Shown: positions 1 to 8,447, counted from the stretch's first letter. The stretch is 50,126 nt of DNA from Deltaproteobacteria bacterium (GCA_021802645.1 JAJZRO010000018.1:1-50126), one strand, 5' to 3'. Notes: a model not told the origin generated them from the sequence alone. Numbers and translations are program-made.

Positions 1-417
1 CCGGCAGGTGTCTATGCCGTGGAAACCAAGGGCCGCGCCAAGCCGGACAGGGGCCGTGGGGCAGAAGATGTGCGAGTGGTCTATGATGGCAAGAGTCTGC
101 AATTCCCCGAGCGGACTGAAACAAAGCCCATTGCCCAGGCGAAGCGCCAAGCACAGTGGCTGGCTGATTGGCTGAAGAGCGCAGTGGGCGAGCCAGTTCT
201 GGTGCAACCTGCGTTGGCCTTGCCGGGCTGGTATATCGATCGCAAGGGCCGGGACATGGTGGTGTTTAACTCCAAGAATCCCGATTTCCTCGCCAAGCCA
301 CGGGGGGAACGAGTGTTGTCGGACGCAATGATCCAGCGGGTGGCGCATCAGGTGGAACAGCGGTGCCGCACTGTTGAGCCGCTTTCGTACTGCAAGAAGA
401 AGGAAATGGGAAAATAA
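1..417 (+). CDS. NERD-domain (nuclease-related) protein, 5' end missing
   Basis: The reading frame is open from the first base, so the true start lies left of the window and only the last 138 residues are seen. The visible part opens with a beta strand ending in V-E-T-K, the E-x-K half of a nuclease-like active site. It continues with a pattern seen in NERD domains: QAKRQAQWLADWL, then a hydrophobic strand (EPVLVQPALALPGWYI) and DMVVFNSKN. NERD domains are a divergent branch of the PD-(D/E)XK nuclease fold and are often found alone or fused to helicases. The gene stands 43 bases before the MazG-like gene on the same strand, so one operon is likely. Family assignment is good; activity is inference. 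The last residues (CKKKEMGK) are basic. Confidence 0.7.
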   Translation, partial: PAGVYAVETKGRAKPDRGRGAEDVRVVYDGKSLQFPERTETKPIAQAKRQAQWLADWLKSAVGEPVLVQPALALPGWYIDRKGRDMVVFNSKNPDFLAKPRGERVLSDAMIQRVAHQVEQRCRTVEPLSYCKKKEMGK

Positions 418-460
418 ATCTGGCTTGGTTTGGATTAATGTCAAGCCGGGGGGATTAACT

Positions 461-811
461 ATGAAACATTTGGAAGATATTAAGCAAAGATTGCGAGATT
501 TTGCAGCCACTCGTGAGTGGGACCAGTTTCATTCTCCCAAGAATCTATCCATGGCTCTAATCGCCGAAGCCGCTGAACTGGTTGAGCATTTTCAGTGGCT
601 TACCGAAGAGCAGAGCGCCAATTTGCCACCGGACAAGCATACTGAAGTAGAAGAAGAACTGGCAGATATTTTGATTTATCTCATTAGAACTGCAGACAAA
701 CTCGATGTTGATCTCCTTCTGGCGGCCCAACGGAAGATAGAAAAGAATGAAAGAAAATATCCTATCGATAAAGTAAAGGGAAGCTCCAAGAAATACACGG
801 AACTTGATTGA
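461..811 (+). CDS. MazG-like nucleotide pyrophosphohydrolase
   Basis: A 116-residue protein resembling small MazG / dCTP pyrophosphatase (DCTPP1-like) all-alpha NTP pyrophosphatases. The family signature is visible: RDFAATREWDQFHSPKNL, then EAAELVEHFQW (the first metal-binding ExxE helix), then EVEEELADILIYL (the second acidic helix). Such enzymes cut (d)NTPs to (d)NMP and pyrophosphate. The ATG at 461 was chosen over an upstream in-frame ATG at 374 because it follows a purine-rich stretch (ccggggggatt) and begins at the family's usual N-terminus. Its TGA stop overlaps the ATG of the next gene by one base (TGATG), implying translational coupling to the nuclease-helicase protein. A housekeeping role is possible, but the setting suggests a nucleotide-depleting effector or regulator. 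Confidence 0.85.
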   Translation: MKHLEDIKQRLRDFAATREWDQFHSPKNLSMALIAEAAELVEHFQWLTEEQSANLPPDKHTEVEEELADILIYLIRTADKLDVDLLLAAQRKIEKNERKYPIDKVKGSSKKYTELD

Positions 812-3270
812 TGATTGTCTATGCCGCGACAAAATCAGAATTTGTCTTAGATGTCCGTCACAATCGGATCGAAGAGGCAATCTACGCTGCCTACAGGCGG
901 AATCTTGGCCGCACCACTAGCAAAAGTGAAATTGATTCATGGCGAAATTCCATGATGTATATGTGCAATATTTTGCTCGATCAAGATATTCCGAATGATG
1001 CTGGTGTCGCAATCGAATACAAGATTCCCCAGACATCTAAACGGATAGATTTCATTCTGACCGGGAAGGACCAGCAGAACCGGAACACCGTTATAATCAT
1101 TGAGCTGAAACAATGGGCTGAAGCTGGCTTGACAGCAAAAGACGCCATGGTCACAACCTTCCTTGGCAATGTTGAGCGAGAAGTGCTTCATCCTTCCTAT
1201 CAGGCCTGGACCTATGCCGCTTTGCTCGAAGATTTCAATGAGGCTGTGCAAGAACAAGATATTATAATTCAGCCTTGTGCCTACCTACATAACATGGCCT
1301 CTGATCGGGTCATCAAGAACACTTTTTACGCAGACCATCTTAACAAGGCTCCAGTCTTTATAAAATCTGATACGCAGAAGCTAGCTGAGTTTATTAAGCA
1401 GTTCGTGAAGTGCGGCGATGCGGGCAAAATCATGTATGAGATAGATCATGGTAAGATAAAGCCCTCTAAAAATCTCGCCGACAAACTCCTCTCGTTGTTG
1501 CAGGGGAACCAAGAATTTTTGATGGTCGACGACCAAAAGTTTGTCTTTGAGACCGCATTGGACTTGGCCAAAAAATCTACCGTCAAAGATAAGCACGTTT
1601 TTATCGTCGAAGGAGGTCCAGGTACCGGCAAGTCGGTGGTCGCTGTCAACTTGTTGGTACAGTTCACCAATATGAGGTTGGTTGCTAGGTATGTAACCAA
1701 GAACGCTGCGCCGCGCGCAGTATATGAGAGTAAACTCACTGGCTCCTATACCAAAAGCCAAATTGCAAACTTGTTTGGTGGCTCAGGGGCATTTACTGAC
1801 TGTGAAAGAAATATTTTTGATGCGTTGATAGTGGATGAAGCCCATCGGTTAAACGAAAAGTCGGGCATGTTTCAAAATATGGGTGAGAACCAGATTAAGG
1901 AAATTATTCACGCCTCGAAGTTTAGTCTCTTTTTTATTGATGATGATCAGCAGGTGACTTTCAGAGATATTGGTGAAAAGCGAGAAATCGAACGGTGGGC
2001 AAAGGAACTCGGCGCAACCGTACACTCCTCGGAGTTGCCGTCACAGTTTCGCTGCAACGGTTCTGACGGTTATTTGGCATGGATTGATAATGTCTTGGGG
2101 ATCAAAGAGACCGCCAATGATGCCCTGGAAAACCTTGACTATGACTTTCGGGTCTTTGATTCTCCAACAGAATTGCGGGAGGCAATTTTTAAAAAGAATC
2201 GGATTAACAACAAAGCGCGTCTCGTTGCCGGGTATTGTTGGGACTGGGTCAGCAAAAAGGGAAGTAGTTCGTCAGCAATGGATATCGTCATTAGCGAGCA
2301 TGATTTTGCCATGAAATGGAACCTCGCCAGTGATGGTAATCTGTGGATACTGCGACCTGAAGCTGTCTCTGAGGTGGGGTGTATTCATACCTGTCAGGGG
2401 TTGGAAGTGGATTATGTCGGGGTCATTATCGGCCCAGACTTGGTTGTGAGGGGTGGGGAGATGCTCACCAACGCAGAGGCTCGTGCTAAGACAGATCAGT
2501 CGCTTAAGGGATACAAAAAACTTTTAAAAGTTAATGATGCTGTTGCTAAGAAAAAGGCACAAACAATAATAAAAAATACCTACCGTACCCTCATGACTAG
2601 GGGAGTAAAGAGTTGCTATGTTTTTTGTACAGACCATGAGACAAACGAGTATTTTAAGGGGTTGGCTGTAACGGCATTTAAGCCCAGAGTCCAGGAGTCG
2701 CAACTTTATCCGCCAAGGCCTATTGCGGAAAAGTCGCGTTATGCGGGACTGAATTTGAGGATACTCCCTGATGAAGAGGTTGAACCGTTTGTAAATGCGG
2801 TTCCCGTGTATGACCTGAAAGCTGTCGCCGGTCGCTTTAGTGAAGAACAAGTAGTCGTAGAAGTTTCCTGTCCGAAATCCATCAATCCTTTGGGATGCGA
2901 CTGGGTGGAATTGCCAGATGTTTTTATGCCTCATCCCAGCTTGTTTGTTGCTCAAGTGATTGGTGAATCCATGAATCGTCGTATCCCGAACGGCTCTTGG
3001 TGTCTTTTCAGGCTTAATCCCCTTGGCACCAGAAGCGGTAAGGTGGTGCTTGTGCAACATCGTGATATCCAAGACCCCGACACGGGCGCCCAGTATACGG
3101 TAAAGGTTTATAGCAGTGAAAAGGTCGCATGTGATGACGGATGTTGGGAACATCGTCTCATCAGGCTAAACCCTGACTCAACAAGGCAAGGCTATGAGCC
3201 TCTGGTTTTCCAAGGGGATGGAGGAGGGGAGCTGAAAGTTATTGCTGAACTGGTCGCTGTTTTGGGTTGA
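811..3270 (+). CDS. PD-(D/E)XK-like nuclease + DUF2075 helicase + S24 peptidase fusion protein
   Basis: An 819-residue multidomain protein (ATG at 811; a TTG one codon earlier is also possible). Residues about 1-200 contain RIDFIL (D80) and IIELKQW (E98-x-K100), a PD-(D/E)XK-type nuclease core. Residues about 255-650 are a DUF2075 (COG3410) P-loop helicase/ATPase: Walker A GGPGTGKS (268-275, K274), Walker B LIVDEAH (D342, E343), a later FFIDDDQQV and the motif HTCQGLEVDYVG typical of SF1 helicases. Residues about 660-819 are a LexA/UmuD-like S24 domain: candidate cleavage pair A673-G674 in KAVAGRF, catalytic Ser in GESM (S720) and catalytic Lys in YTVKVY (K765). Bases here are clearly AT-richer than the core genes (16 G/C of 60 at 2521-2580 against 40 of 60 at 5041-5100), which suggests transfer. 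Domain calls are strong; function in defence or damage response is inference. Confidence 0.82.
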   Translation: MIVYAATKSEFVLDVRHNRIEEAIYAAYRRNLGRTTSKSEIDSWRNSMMYMCNILLDQDIPNDAGVAIEYKIPQTSKRIDFILTGKDQQNRNTVIIIELKQWAEAGLTAKDAMVTTFLGNVEREVLHPSYQAWTYAALLEDFNEAVQEQDIIIQPCAYLHNMASDRVIKNTFYADHLNKAPVFIKSDTQKLAEFIKQFVKCGDAGKIMYEIDHGKIKPSKNLADKLLSLLQGNQEFLMVDDQKFVFETALDLAKKSTVKDKHVFIVEGGPGTGKSVVAVNLLVQFTNMRLVARYVTKNAAPRAVYESKLTGSYTKSQIANLFGGSGAFTDCERNIFDALIVDEAHRLNEKSGMFQNMGENQIKEIIHASKFSLFFIDDDQQVTFRDIGEKREIERWAKELGATVHSSELPSQFRCNGSDGYLAWIDNVLGIKETANDALENLDYDFRVFDSPTELREAIFKKNRINNKARLVAGYCWDWVSKKGSSSSAMDIVISEHDFAMKWNLASDGNLWILRPEAVSEVGCIHTCQGLEVDYVGVIIGPDLVVRGGEMLTNAEARAKTDQSLKGYKKLLKVNDAVAKKKAQTIIKNTYRTLMTRGVKSCYVFCTDHETNEYFKGLAVTAFKPRVQESQLYPPRPIAEKSRYAGLNLRILPDEEVEPFVNAVPVYDLKAVAGRFSEEQVVVEVSCPKSINPLGCDWVELPDVFMPHPSLFVAQVIGESMNRRIPNGSWCLFRLNPLGTRSGKVVLVQHRDIQDPDTGAQYTVKVYSSEKVACDDGCWEHRLIRLNPDSTRQGYEPLVFQGDGGGELKVIAELVAVLG

Positions 3271-3328
3271 GGAAAGGGAATCTTATTCGGGACAGAACTA
3301 TTTTTTGAACCCTGCCTTGTACTGATCA

Positions 3329-3526
3329 ATGACTGACCGATTCCCTTACCCGTATAAGCTAGAATGGCTTTCTTCTGAAAAAGGTGGCGGCTTTCTCGTC
3401 ATCTTTCCCGATCTTTCGGGCTGTATGGCAGACGGCGAAACAGAGGCCGAGGCCTTGGCCAATGCCGCAGATGCATTGCGCTCTTATCTCGCAACGGCCC
3501 AGGAATTTGGAGACCCGTTTCCTTAG
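3329..3526 (+). CDS. Lone HicB-like protein (possibly truncated antitoxin)
   Basis: A 65-residue protein with the HicB fold signature: a short strand YKLEW, then GGGFLVIFPDLSGCMADGET, then EAEALANAADALRSYL. It stops right after FGDPFP, where longer HicB antitoxins continue into a DNA-binding tail. No HicA toxin (short dsRBD-like protein with a catalytic His) is seen on either side, and the ATG has no clear ribosome binding site. It may be a solitary HicB_like domain protein or the remnant of a hicAB locus. It sits between the AT-rich operon and the tRNA-Arg gene. Confidence 0.6.
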   Translation: MTDRFPYPYKLEWLSSEKGGGFLVIFPDLSGCMADGETEAEALANAADALRSYLATAQEFGDPFP

Positions 3527-3606
3527 TACGCAGTACGAGAAGACCCTTCTGGGAAAACCATTTTGGCCTGGGATGCGGGATGGCCGGGAATGGCAAGGAG
3601 TGGGCA

Positions 3607-3641
3607 ACAAAAAGGGGTTAGCGAGTAATCGCTAACCCCTT
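3607..3641 (-). terminator. Rho-independent terminator of tRNA-Arg
   Basis: A perfect 13-bp inverted repeat (3612-3624 with 3629-3641, four-base loop) lies just after the tRNA 3' end and, read on the minus strand, runs into five T (complement of A at 3609-3613). This is a classic intrinsic terminator for the minus-strand tRNA transcript. Confidence 0.85.
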
Positions 3642-3649
3642 GGTATTTC

Positions 3650-3726
3650 TGGCGCGCCCGGTAGGATTCGAACCTACGACCTACGGATTCGTAGTCCGGC
3701 ACTCTATCCAGCTGAGCTACGGGCGC
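3650..3726 (-). tRNA. tRNA-Arg (anticodon ACG)
   Basis: The minus strand folds as a complete 77-nt tRNA. The acceptor stem GCGCCCG pairs with CGGGCGC, the D-arm is GCTC...GAGT, the anticodon loop CTACGAA carries ACG, the T-arm is GTAGG TTCGAAT CCTAC, the discriminator is G and the CCA end is encoded. The 27-43 pair at the top of the anticodon stem is a C-T mismatch; the rest pairs. A34 is expected to be edited to inosine to read CGU/CGC/CGA. Its 3' end faces the AT-rich accessory block, the usual orientation for an integration target. Confidence 0.95.
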
Positions 3727-3741
3727 GTGAATGAGCTTGAC

Positions 3742-3770
3742 TTTATACCGCAAAAGGTGGGGGAGGGCAA
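3742..3770 (-). promoter_or_regulatory. Sigma70-type promoter of tRNA-Arg
   Basis: On the minus strand TTGCCC (3770-3765) and TATAAA (3747-3742) are separated by exactly 17 bases. The -10 ends 15 bases before the tRNA 5' end, a good position for a tRNA promoter. Confidence 0.55.
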
Positions 3771-3876
3771 TAGGAAATCACATTCCGCGGGTCCCGCGCG
3801 CCGGTCGAGCAACTCAGGCCGGATTAGCGGAAGGTTGGTGCCGATGTCGCCAAGGGAAGGGCGCGGCGGCGCGCCG

Positions 3877-5997
3877 TTAGTGTTCGAGGACGAACTCGTA
3901 GGTCAGGCCGGATTTGGCGAAGTGGGCGAGGACGTGCTTGAGATTCTGCAGGGTCTCGACGGTGAAGTGAATCTGCCAGGAGGAGGTGCGGTCGGCGAGC
4001 GGCGACAGGCGTTCGATGTCGGCGATCCGCATGTCGTCCGGCGCCACGCTGAGCATCATCAGGGTGCGGTTACGGGACGGTGCCTCCAGGATCACCAGGG
4101 CCTGCGGTTTGCGCACCCGGGTTTCCTTGAGGCGCCAGCGCACCTCCACCACATCCTCGCGTTGCACCTTGAGCGCCTGCATGGTGCGGCATTCCTTCTT
4201 ATGAATGGAGAGGCCCCGCTCGCTTAAGAGCCCGTAGAGCCTTTTTTCGGTGGGGATCGGATTGCAGCAGCGGGAGAACTTGACCCGGGCCGGATCCAGG
4301 GTGGCGAGGTCGATGCGGTTTAGGGTGCCGGTGGGCGGGGCCAGGGTCTCCTTGCCGGCATAGAGCCCCTGGATGATCTCGTAGATCAGCTCCTTGAGGC
4401 GCAACCGGCCTTCGCCCACCGCGAGGAAGAGGTCGCTGTTGCTCGGTTGGCCGAAATATTCGCGGATGCCCTCCATGCCGGGCTTGTGGAGCAGGTCGAA
4501 GGGCAGGCCATAGCGCTTGAATTCCTGGCGCAGGATCGACTGGCCGATGTGGCTGGCCAGCTCCTCGCGGCGGAGGCGGAAGAGTTTGGAGAGCTCGGAG
4601 CGGGCCTTGGCGGTCTGGCAGAGCTTCTGGATATCGGGGTCGAAGCGCACCGGCTCTTTCTGGGTAAGGATTTCGACCCGGTCGCCATCCCGCAGCACAT
4701 GGTCGATCGTCACCTCGCGATGGCCGACCCGGGCGCCGACCGCGCGTTTACCCACCTCGGTGTGGACCTTGAAGGCAAAGTCGAGGGCGATGGACTGGCG
4801 CGGCAGGGCGATGGTGTCGCCCTTGGGGGTGTAGGTGTAGATCTCCTTCTTGCCGCTCGCCGCCAGCATGTCGCGGTAGGAGATGCCCTCGTCGCCGCCG
4901 AGGATGTCGAGCATCTCGCGGACCTCGCGTTCCAGCATCCCGGCATTGCGCTGGTCGGCGATGGACCAGTCCTTGAGCAGCCCGGCCTTGGAGGAGGTGA
5001 GCATGGCCGGGGTGCGGATCTTGAAGAGCACGTGCTGGCCGCGGATGTTGGCGCGGACGTGCAGGCTCTGGTAGCCGGTGGCCTTGGGGTTGGCGATGAA
5101 GTCGCGGATGGTGCGGGGGATGGGCGGGAAGTTCTGGTCCACCACCCCGAGCACCCGGTAGCAGGTCGGAATGTCCGGGGCGATGATCTGGATCTCCAGC
5201 GGGTTGTCGATCTCCTTGTACAGCACCTCGTTGGCCGGGTCGAAGTAGGCCCACAGGCCCTTGGGACTGATACGGATCTCGGCGGTGATGCCGGCGGCCG
5301 CGAACTGTTCGGCCAGCTGTTGCTTGATGGCGACGACCGATGGGCTTTCGGCCAGCTTGTGGATGGTGGCCAGCACCTTCTGGCTCTGGCGCGGGAACTT
5401 GTACATGAGCGCCAGATTGTAAAGCTCCCGCTTGATGCCGTACAGACCCATGACCTTGGCCAGCGGCGCATAGATGTCGAGGGTTTCCTCGGCGATCTTC
5501 TGGCGCTTGTGCTTGGGCAGGGAGTTCAGGGTGCGCAGGTTGTGGAGGCGGTCGGCCAGCTTGATCAGCATGACTTCCAGGCGGGAGGCGGCGCCGGAGA
5601 AGAGCTTGCGGTGCACCAGCTTGTAGAAGTTCTGGCGGTCGCCGCTGTAGTGGGCGATCTTGGTGCAGGCATCCACCATGAACTCGACGTTTTTGCCGAA
5701 GAGTTCGCCGAGTTCGGTGGTAGTGATCTCCGGCACATCCTCGATGGTGTCGTGCAGCACCGCCGCGGCCAGCACCTCGGGGTCGGTGACGCCGAGATCC
5801 TCGACCAGGATCTCGGCGACCAGCAGCGGATGGCTGATGTACGCCTCGCCCGATTTGCGGCGCTGGTCCTGATGGGCGGTCACCGCAAAGGAGAGTGCCT
5901 TCCAGAAGAGGGCGGCCGGCCCTTCCTGGTTGCCGAGCTGCCCTTCCATGCGGGCGCAGTAGGCGGCGATGTCGAAGACGTTCTTTTTCGGTGGCAT
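3877..5997 (-). CDS. spoT: RelA/SpoT-family (p)ppGpp hydrolase, synthetase site degenerate
   Basis: A full-length RSH protein of 706 residues: HD hydrolase (about 30-180), synthetase-like region (about 220-345), TGS (about 395-455, starting IYTYTPKGD), a conserved-Cys region (CCNPIPTEKRLYG ... IHKKEC) and a C-terminal ACT-like domain. The hydrolase site is intact: H56 in YISHP, H82-D83 and E86-D87 in LHDTIED, D149 in KLADRLHNL. The synthetase region keeps GYQSLH and CYRVLG, but residues aligned with the catalytic set are changed: R-x-K reads S244-P-K, the Asp of the D-x-x-A-x-R strand is N265, and the Glu of EVQIRT is L324. The protein is therefore likely a (p)ppGpp pyrophosphohydrolase only. 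The ATG at 5997 has GGAG ten bases upstream. The gene is divergent from rnr. Confidence 0.9.
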   Translation of the reverse strand: MPPKKNVFDIAAYCARMEGQLGNQEGPAALFWKALSFAVTAHQDQRRKSGEAYISHPLLVAEILVEDLGVTDPEVLAAAVLHDTIEDVPEITTTELGELFGKNVEFMVDACTKIAHYSGDRQNFYKLVHRKLFSGAASRLEVMLIKLADRLHNLRTLNSLPKHKRQKIAEETLDIYAPLAKVMGLYGIKRELYNLALMYKFPRQSQKVLATIHKLAESPSVVAIKQQLAEQFAAAGITAEIRISPKGLWAYFDPANEVLYKEIDNPLEIQIIAPDIPTCYRVLGVVDQNFPPIPRTIRDFIANPKATGYQSLHVRANIRGQHVLFKIRTPAMLTSSKAGLLKDWSIADQRNAGMLEREVREMLDILGGDEGISYRDMLAASGKKEIYTYTPKGDTIALPRQSIALDFAFKVHTEVGKRAVGARVGHREVTIDHVLRDGDRVEILTQKEPVRFDPDIQKLCQTAKARSELSKLFRLRREELASHIGQSILRQEFKRYGLPFDLLHKPGMEGIREYFGQPSNSDLFLAVGEGRLRLKELIYEIIQGLYAGKETLAPPTGTLNRIDLATLDPARVKFSRCCNPIPTEKRLYGLLSERGLSIHKKECRTMQALKVQREDVVEVRWRLKETRVRKPQALVILEAPSRNRTLMMLSVAPDDMRIADIERLSPLADRTSSWQIHFTVETLQNLKHVLAHFAKSGLTYEFVLEH

Positions 5998-6212
5998 AAG
6001 TCGCGGATCTCCGGCCGCGGCGGCCGGAAAAATTCCATCGTGCTCCTGTCATTAAATCGCAAATGGGGGTATGATGTGCCGGTGGACACAGTAGCGTCCG
6101 GCCCCTGAGCTGGTTTTATGTTATAACTCCCGTGTTTTCAATAAAAAAGAGGGCGCGTTGTCCTGACTGGGCCGCTGGCTGCGCGATTCCTCCCTCCTTA
6201 TAGGATATCCCT

Positions 6213-8447
6213 TTGGCACGACGGCAGCAGCGCGGAAGAAAGAAAGAGATGGGCAGTCGGCGGCGCCCGAGCCATAAAGCAGCGCAAGCGTTCCGGCCGG
6301 AGCCGCGTCGCCGCCGGTCGCCGGGGTTGGCGGAAGACGCGGTGCTCGGTCTCCTGCTGGCGAGTCCTCAGCCGTTGCCGCTGGAGGCGGTGGTCGAGGG
6401 GTTGGGGCTGGCGAGTTCCCAGCGCAAGATCCTGCGGCCCCTGCTCGACAGCCTCTGCCGCCAGGGACGGGTAGTATGCCAGCCCGGCAACCTGTATGCC
6501 GCCGGCACGATACCCGATGTCTTCGAGGCGACCCTGGCCGTGCACCCGCGCGGGTTCGGCTTTGCCGCGGTGATCGGCACCCCGCCCAAGGAGGCGGGCG
6601 GCAAGGATATCTTCATCCCGCCGGGCTCGCTGGGTCATGCCCTGCACGGCGACCGGGTGCTGGTGCGGATGACCGCCCACGGGCGCGACCGCGCCGAGGG
6701 TATCGTGCTGCGGGTCCTTGCCCGCAAGCTGAGCCGGCTGGTCGGCCTCTTTGTCGCCGCCAAGCGGGGCGGCATGGTGGTGCCGGAGGACGAGCGCTAT
6801 CCCTTTCATGTTGTGGTGCCGCCCGCGGAAACCCAAGGCGCCGCTGGCGGCCAGGTGGTGGTGGCGGAGATCGTCACCTTTGTCGAGGGGGGCAACCCCG
6901 AGGGCCGGGTCGTCGAGGTGCTGGGCGACCCCAATGACCTGAAGGTGCAGACCGAGATCGTCATCCGCAAGTTCGAGCTGCCCCACCTCTTCGATGAGGC
7001 GGTGGCGGCGCAGGTGGCCGCCTTCGACAGCGCGGTGGCCATCGGCAGCGACCGCCTCGACCTGCGCGACATCCCCCACGTGACCATCGACGGCGAGGAT
7101 GCCCGCGACTTCGACGACGCGGTGGCCGTGGTCAGAAACGGCAGCGGCTATCGCCTCTACGTCTCCATCGCCGACGTGAGTCACTACGTCACCCCCGGTT
7201 CGCCGGTGGACGAAGAGGCGTACCGGCGCGGCACCAGCGTCTATTTTCCGACCATGGTGGTGCCCATGCTGCCGGAGCGGCTCTCCAACGACCTCTGCAG
7301 TCTGGTGCCGCATCAGGACCGCTACACCTTTTCCGCCATCCTGGAGTTCGATGCGGACGGCCGCCGGACCGGCGCCTCCTTTGCCCGGAGTATCATCCAG
7401 AGCCGCCACCGCTTGACCTACACCAAGGTCAAGGCCATGCTGGTGGACCAGGACCAGGCCCTGCGGCAGGAATACCAGGACGTGGTGGAGGATCTCGCCG
7501 TCATGGGCGAGCTGGCCGCCCGGCTCGAACAGCGGCGCATGGCGCGGGGCAGCATCGGTTTTGAGATTCCCGAGGCCAAGATCATCGTGGGCGAGAACAA
7601 TACCGTGCGCGGGATTGTGCGGCTGGAGCGGAACATGGCCCACAAGCTCATCGAGGAGTTCATGCTGGCGGCCAACGAGGCGGTGGCCGAGACCATCGCC
7701 ACCAAACAGCTCGACGGCCTCTACCGCATCCACGAGGAGCCGGACCCGCTCAAGGTGGCGGAGTTCAGCGAATTCGCGCTGAGCATGGGGCTCATGCTGC
7801 CGCCCAACGGCGGGGCGCCGCAGTGGTTCGGCCAGGTGCTCGCCCTGGTGGCCGGCACCCCCAAGGAATACATCGTGAGCAACCTGTTGCTGCGGGCGAT
7901 GAAGCAGGCGCGCTACTCGGCCAAGAACGTCGGCCACTTTGGCCTGGCGGCCCGCTTCTACACCCACTTCACCTCGCCGATTCGGCGCTACCCGGACCTC
8001 ATGGTGCACCGGACCCTGGCGGCCTTCCTGACCGGCAAAAAAAATGTCGGCGGCCGGCCCGGCACCGCCACCGAGGTGGCGGGCGACTTTCTCTCCCAGC
8101 GGGAGCGGGTGTCGGTGGATGCCGAGCGCGAGGTGGTGGAACGGTTGTCGGTCCACTACATGGCCGATAAGGTGGGCGAGGAGTTCGAGGCGGTGGTCTC
8201 CGGGGTTTCCTCCTACGGCCTCTACGTCGATCTGCTCACGGTCTTTGTCTCCGGCGCGGTGTCGCTGGCCGATCTCGGCAGCGACGGCTACGAGGTGGAT
8301 GAGAAGCAGCACCGCCTCTTCGGCCAGTACAGTGGGCTGGCCATCCAGATGGGCGATCTGGTGCGGGTGAAATTGCTGGCGGCCGACCGCCAGCGTCGCC
8401 GCCTCAACTTCGGCCTGGTGGCGCTGCATCCGGAGTCGCGGCAGTGA
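6213..8447 (+). CDS. rnr: Ribonuclease R
   Basis: A 3'-5' exoribonuclease of the RNB family that degrades structured RNA. The order is a winged-helix N-terminus, cold-shock OB folds (HPRGFGFAAVIG and DIFIPPGSLGHALHGDRVLV), the RNB catalytic domain with TIDGEDARDFDDAV (acidic residues D296, D299, D301, D302), HFTSPIRRYPDLMVHR, and a C-terminal S1 domain (GEEFEAVVSGVSSYGLYVDL). The basic C-terminal tail of the E. coli enzyme is absent. The start is uncertain: TTG at 6213 has AGGA seven bases upstream, while an in-frame ATG at 6249 follows GGAAGAAAGAAAG. The stop overlaps the next start by four bases (GTGA), so the trmJ-like gene is translationally coupled. Confidence 0.93.
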   Translation: MARRQQRGRKKEMGSRRRPSHKAAQAFRPEPRRRRSPGLAEDAVLGLLLASPQPLPLEAVVEGLGLASSQRKILRPLLDSLCRQGRVVCQPGNLYAAGTIPDVFEATLAVHPRGFGFAAVIGTPPKEAGGKDIFIPPGSLGHALHGDRVLVRMTAHGRDRAEGIVLRVLARKLSRLVGLFVAAKRGGMVVPEDERYPFHVVVPPAETQGAAGGQVVVAEIVTFVEGGNPEGRVVEVLGDPNDLKVQTEIVIRKFELPHLFDEAVAAQVAAFDSAVAIGSDRLDLRDIPHVTIDGEDARDFDDAVAVVRNGSGYRLYVSIADVSHYVTPGSPVDEEAYRRGTSVYFPTMVVPMLPERLSNDLCSLVPHQDRYTFSAILEFDADGRRTGASFARSIIQSRHRLTYTKVKAMLVDQDQALRQEYQDVVEDLAVMGELAARLEQRRMARGSIGFEIPEAKIIVGENNTVRGIVRLERNMAHKLIEEFMLAANEAVAETIATKQLDGLYRIHEEPDPLKVAEFSEFALSMGLMLPPNGGAPQWFGQVLALVAGTPKEYIVSNLLLRAMKQARYSAKNVGHFGLAARFYTHFTSPIRRYPDLMVHRTLAAFLTGKKNVGGRPGTATEVAGDFLSQRERVSVDAEREVVERLSVHYMADKVGEEFEAVVSGVSSYGLYVDLLTVFVSGAVSLADLGSDGYEVDEKQHRLFGQYSGLAIQMGDLVRVKLLAADRQRRRLNFGLVALHPESRQ

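Noticed and set aside
4447-6108. 553-residue plus-strand frame opposite the RSH gene
   Set aside because: Gly/Ala/Val-rich shadow with no motif; the minus strand carries a full-length SpoT-type protein.
6198-8429. 743-residue open frame on the minus strand, antisense to rnr
   Set aside because: Low-complexity His/Gly/Arg/Ala-rich translation without any domain, lying exactly opposite a clear RNase R gene. GC-rich codon use makes such mirror frames.
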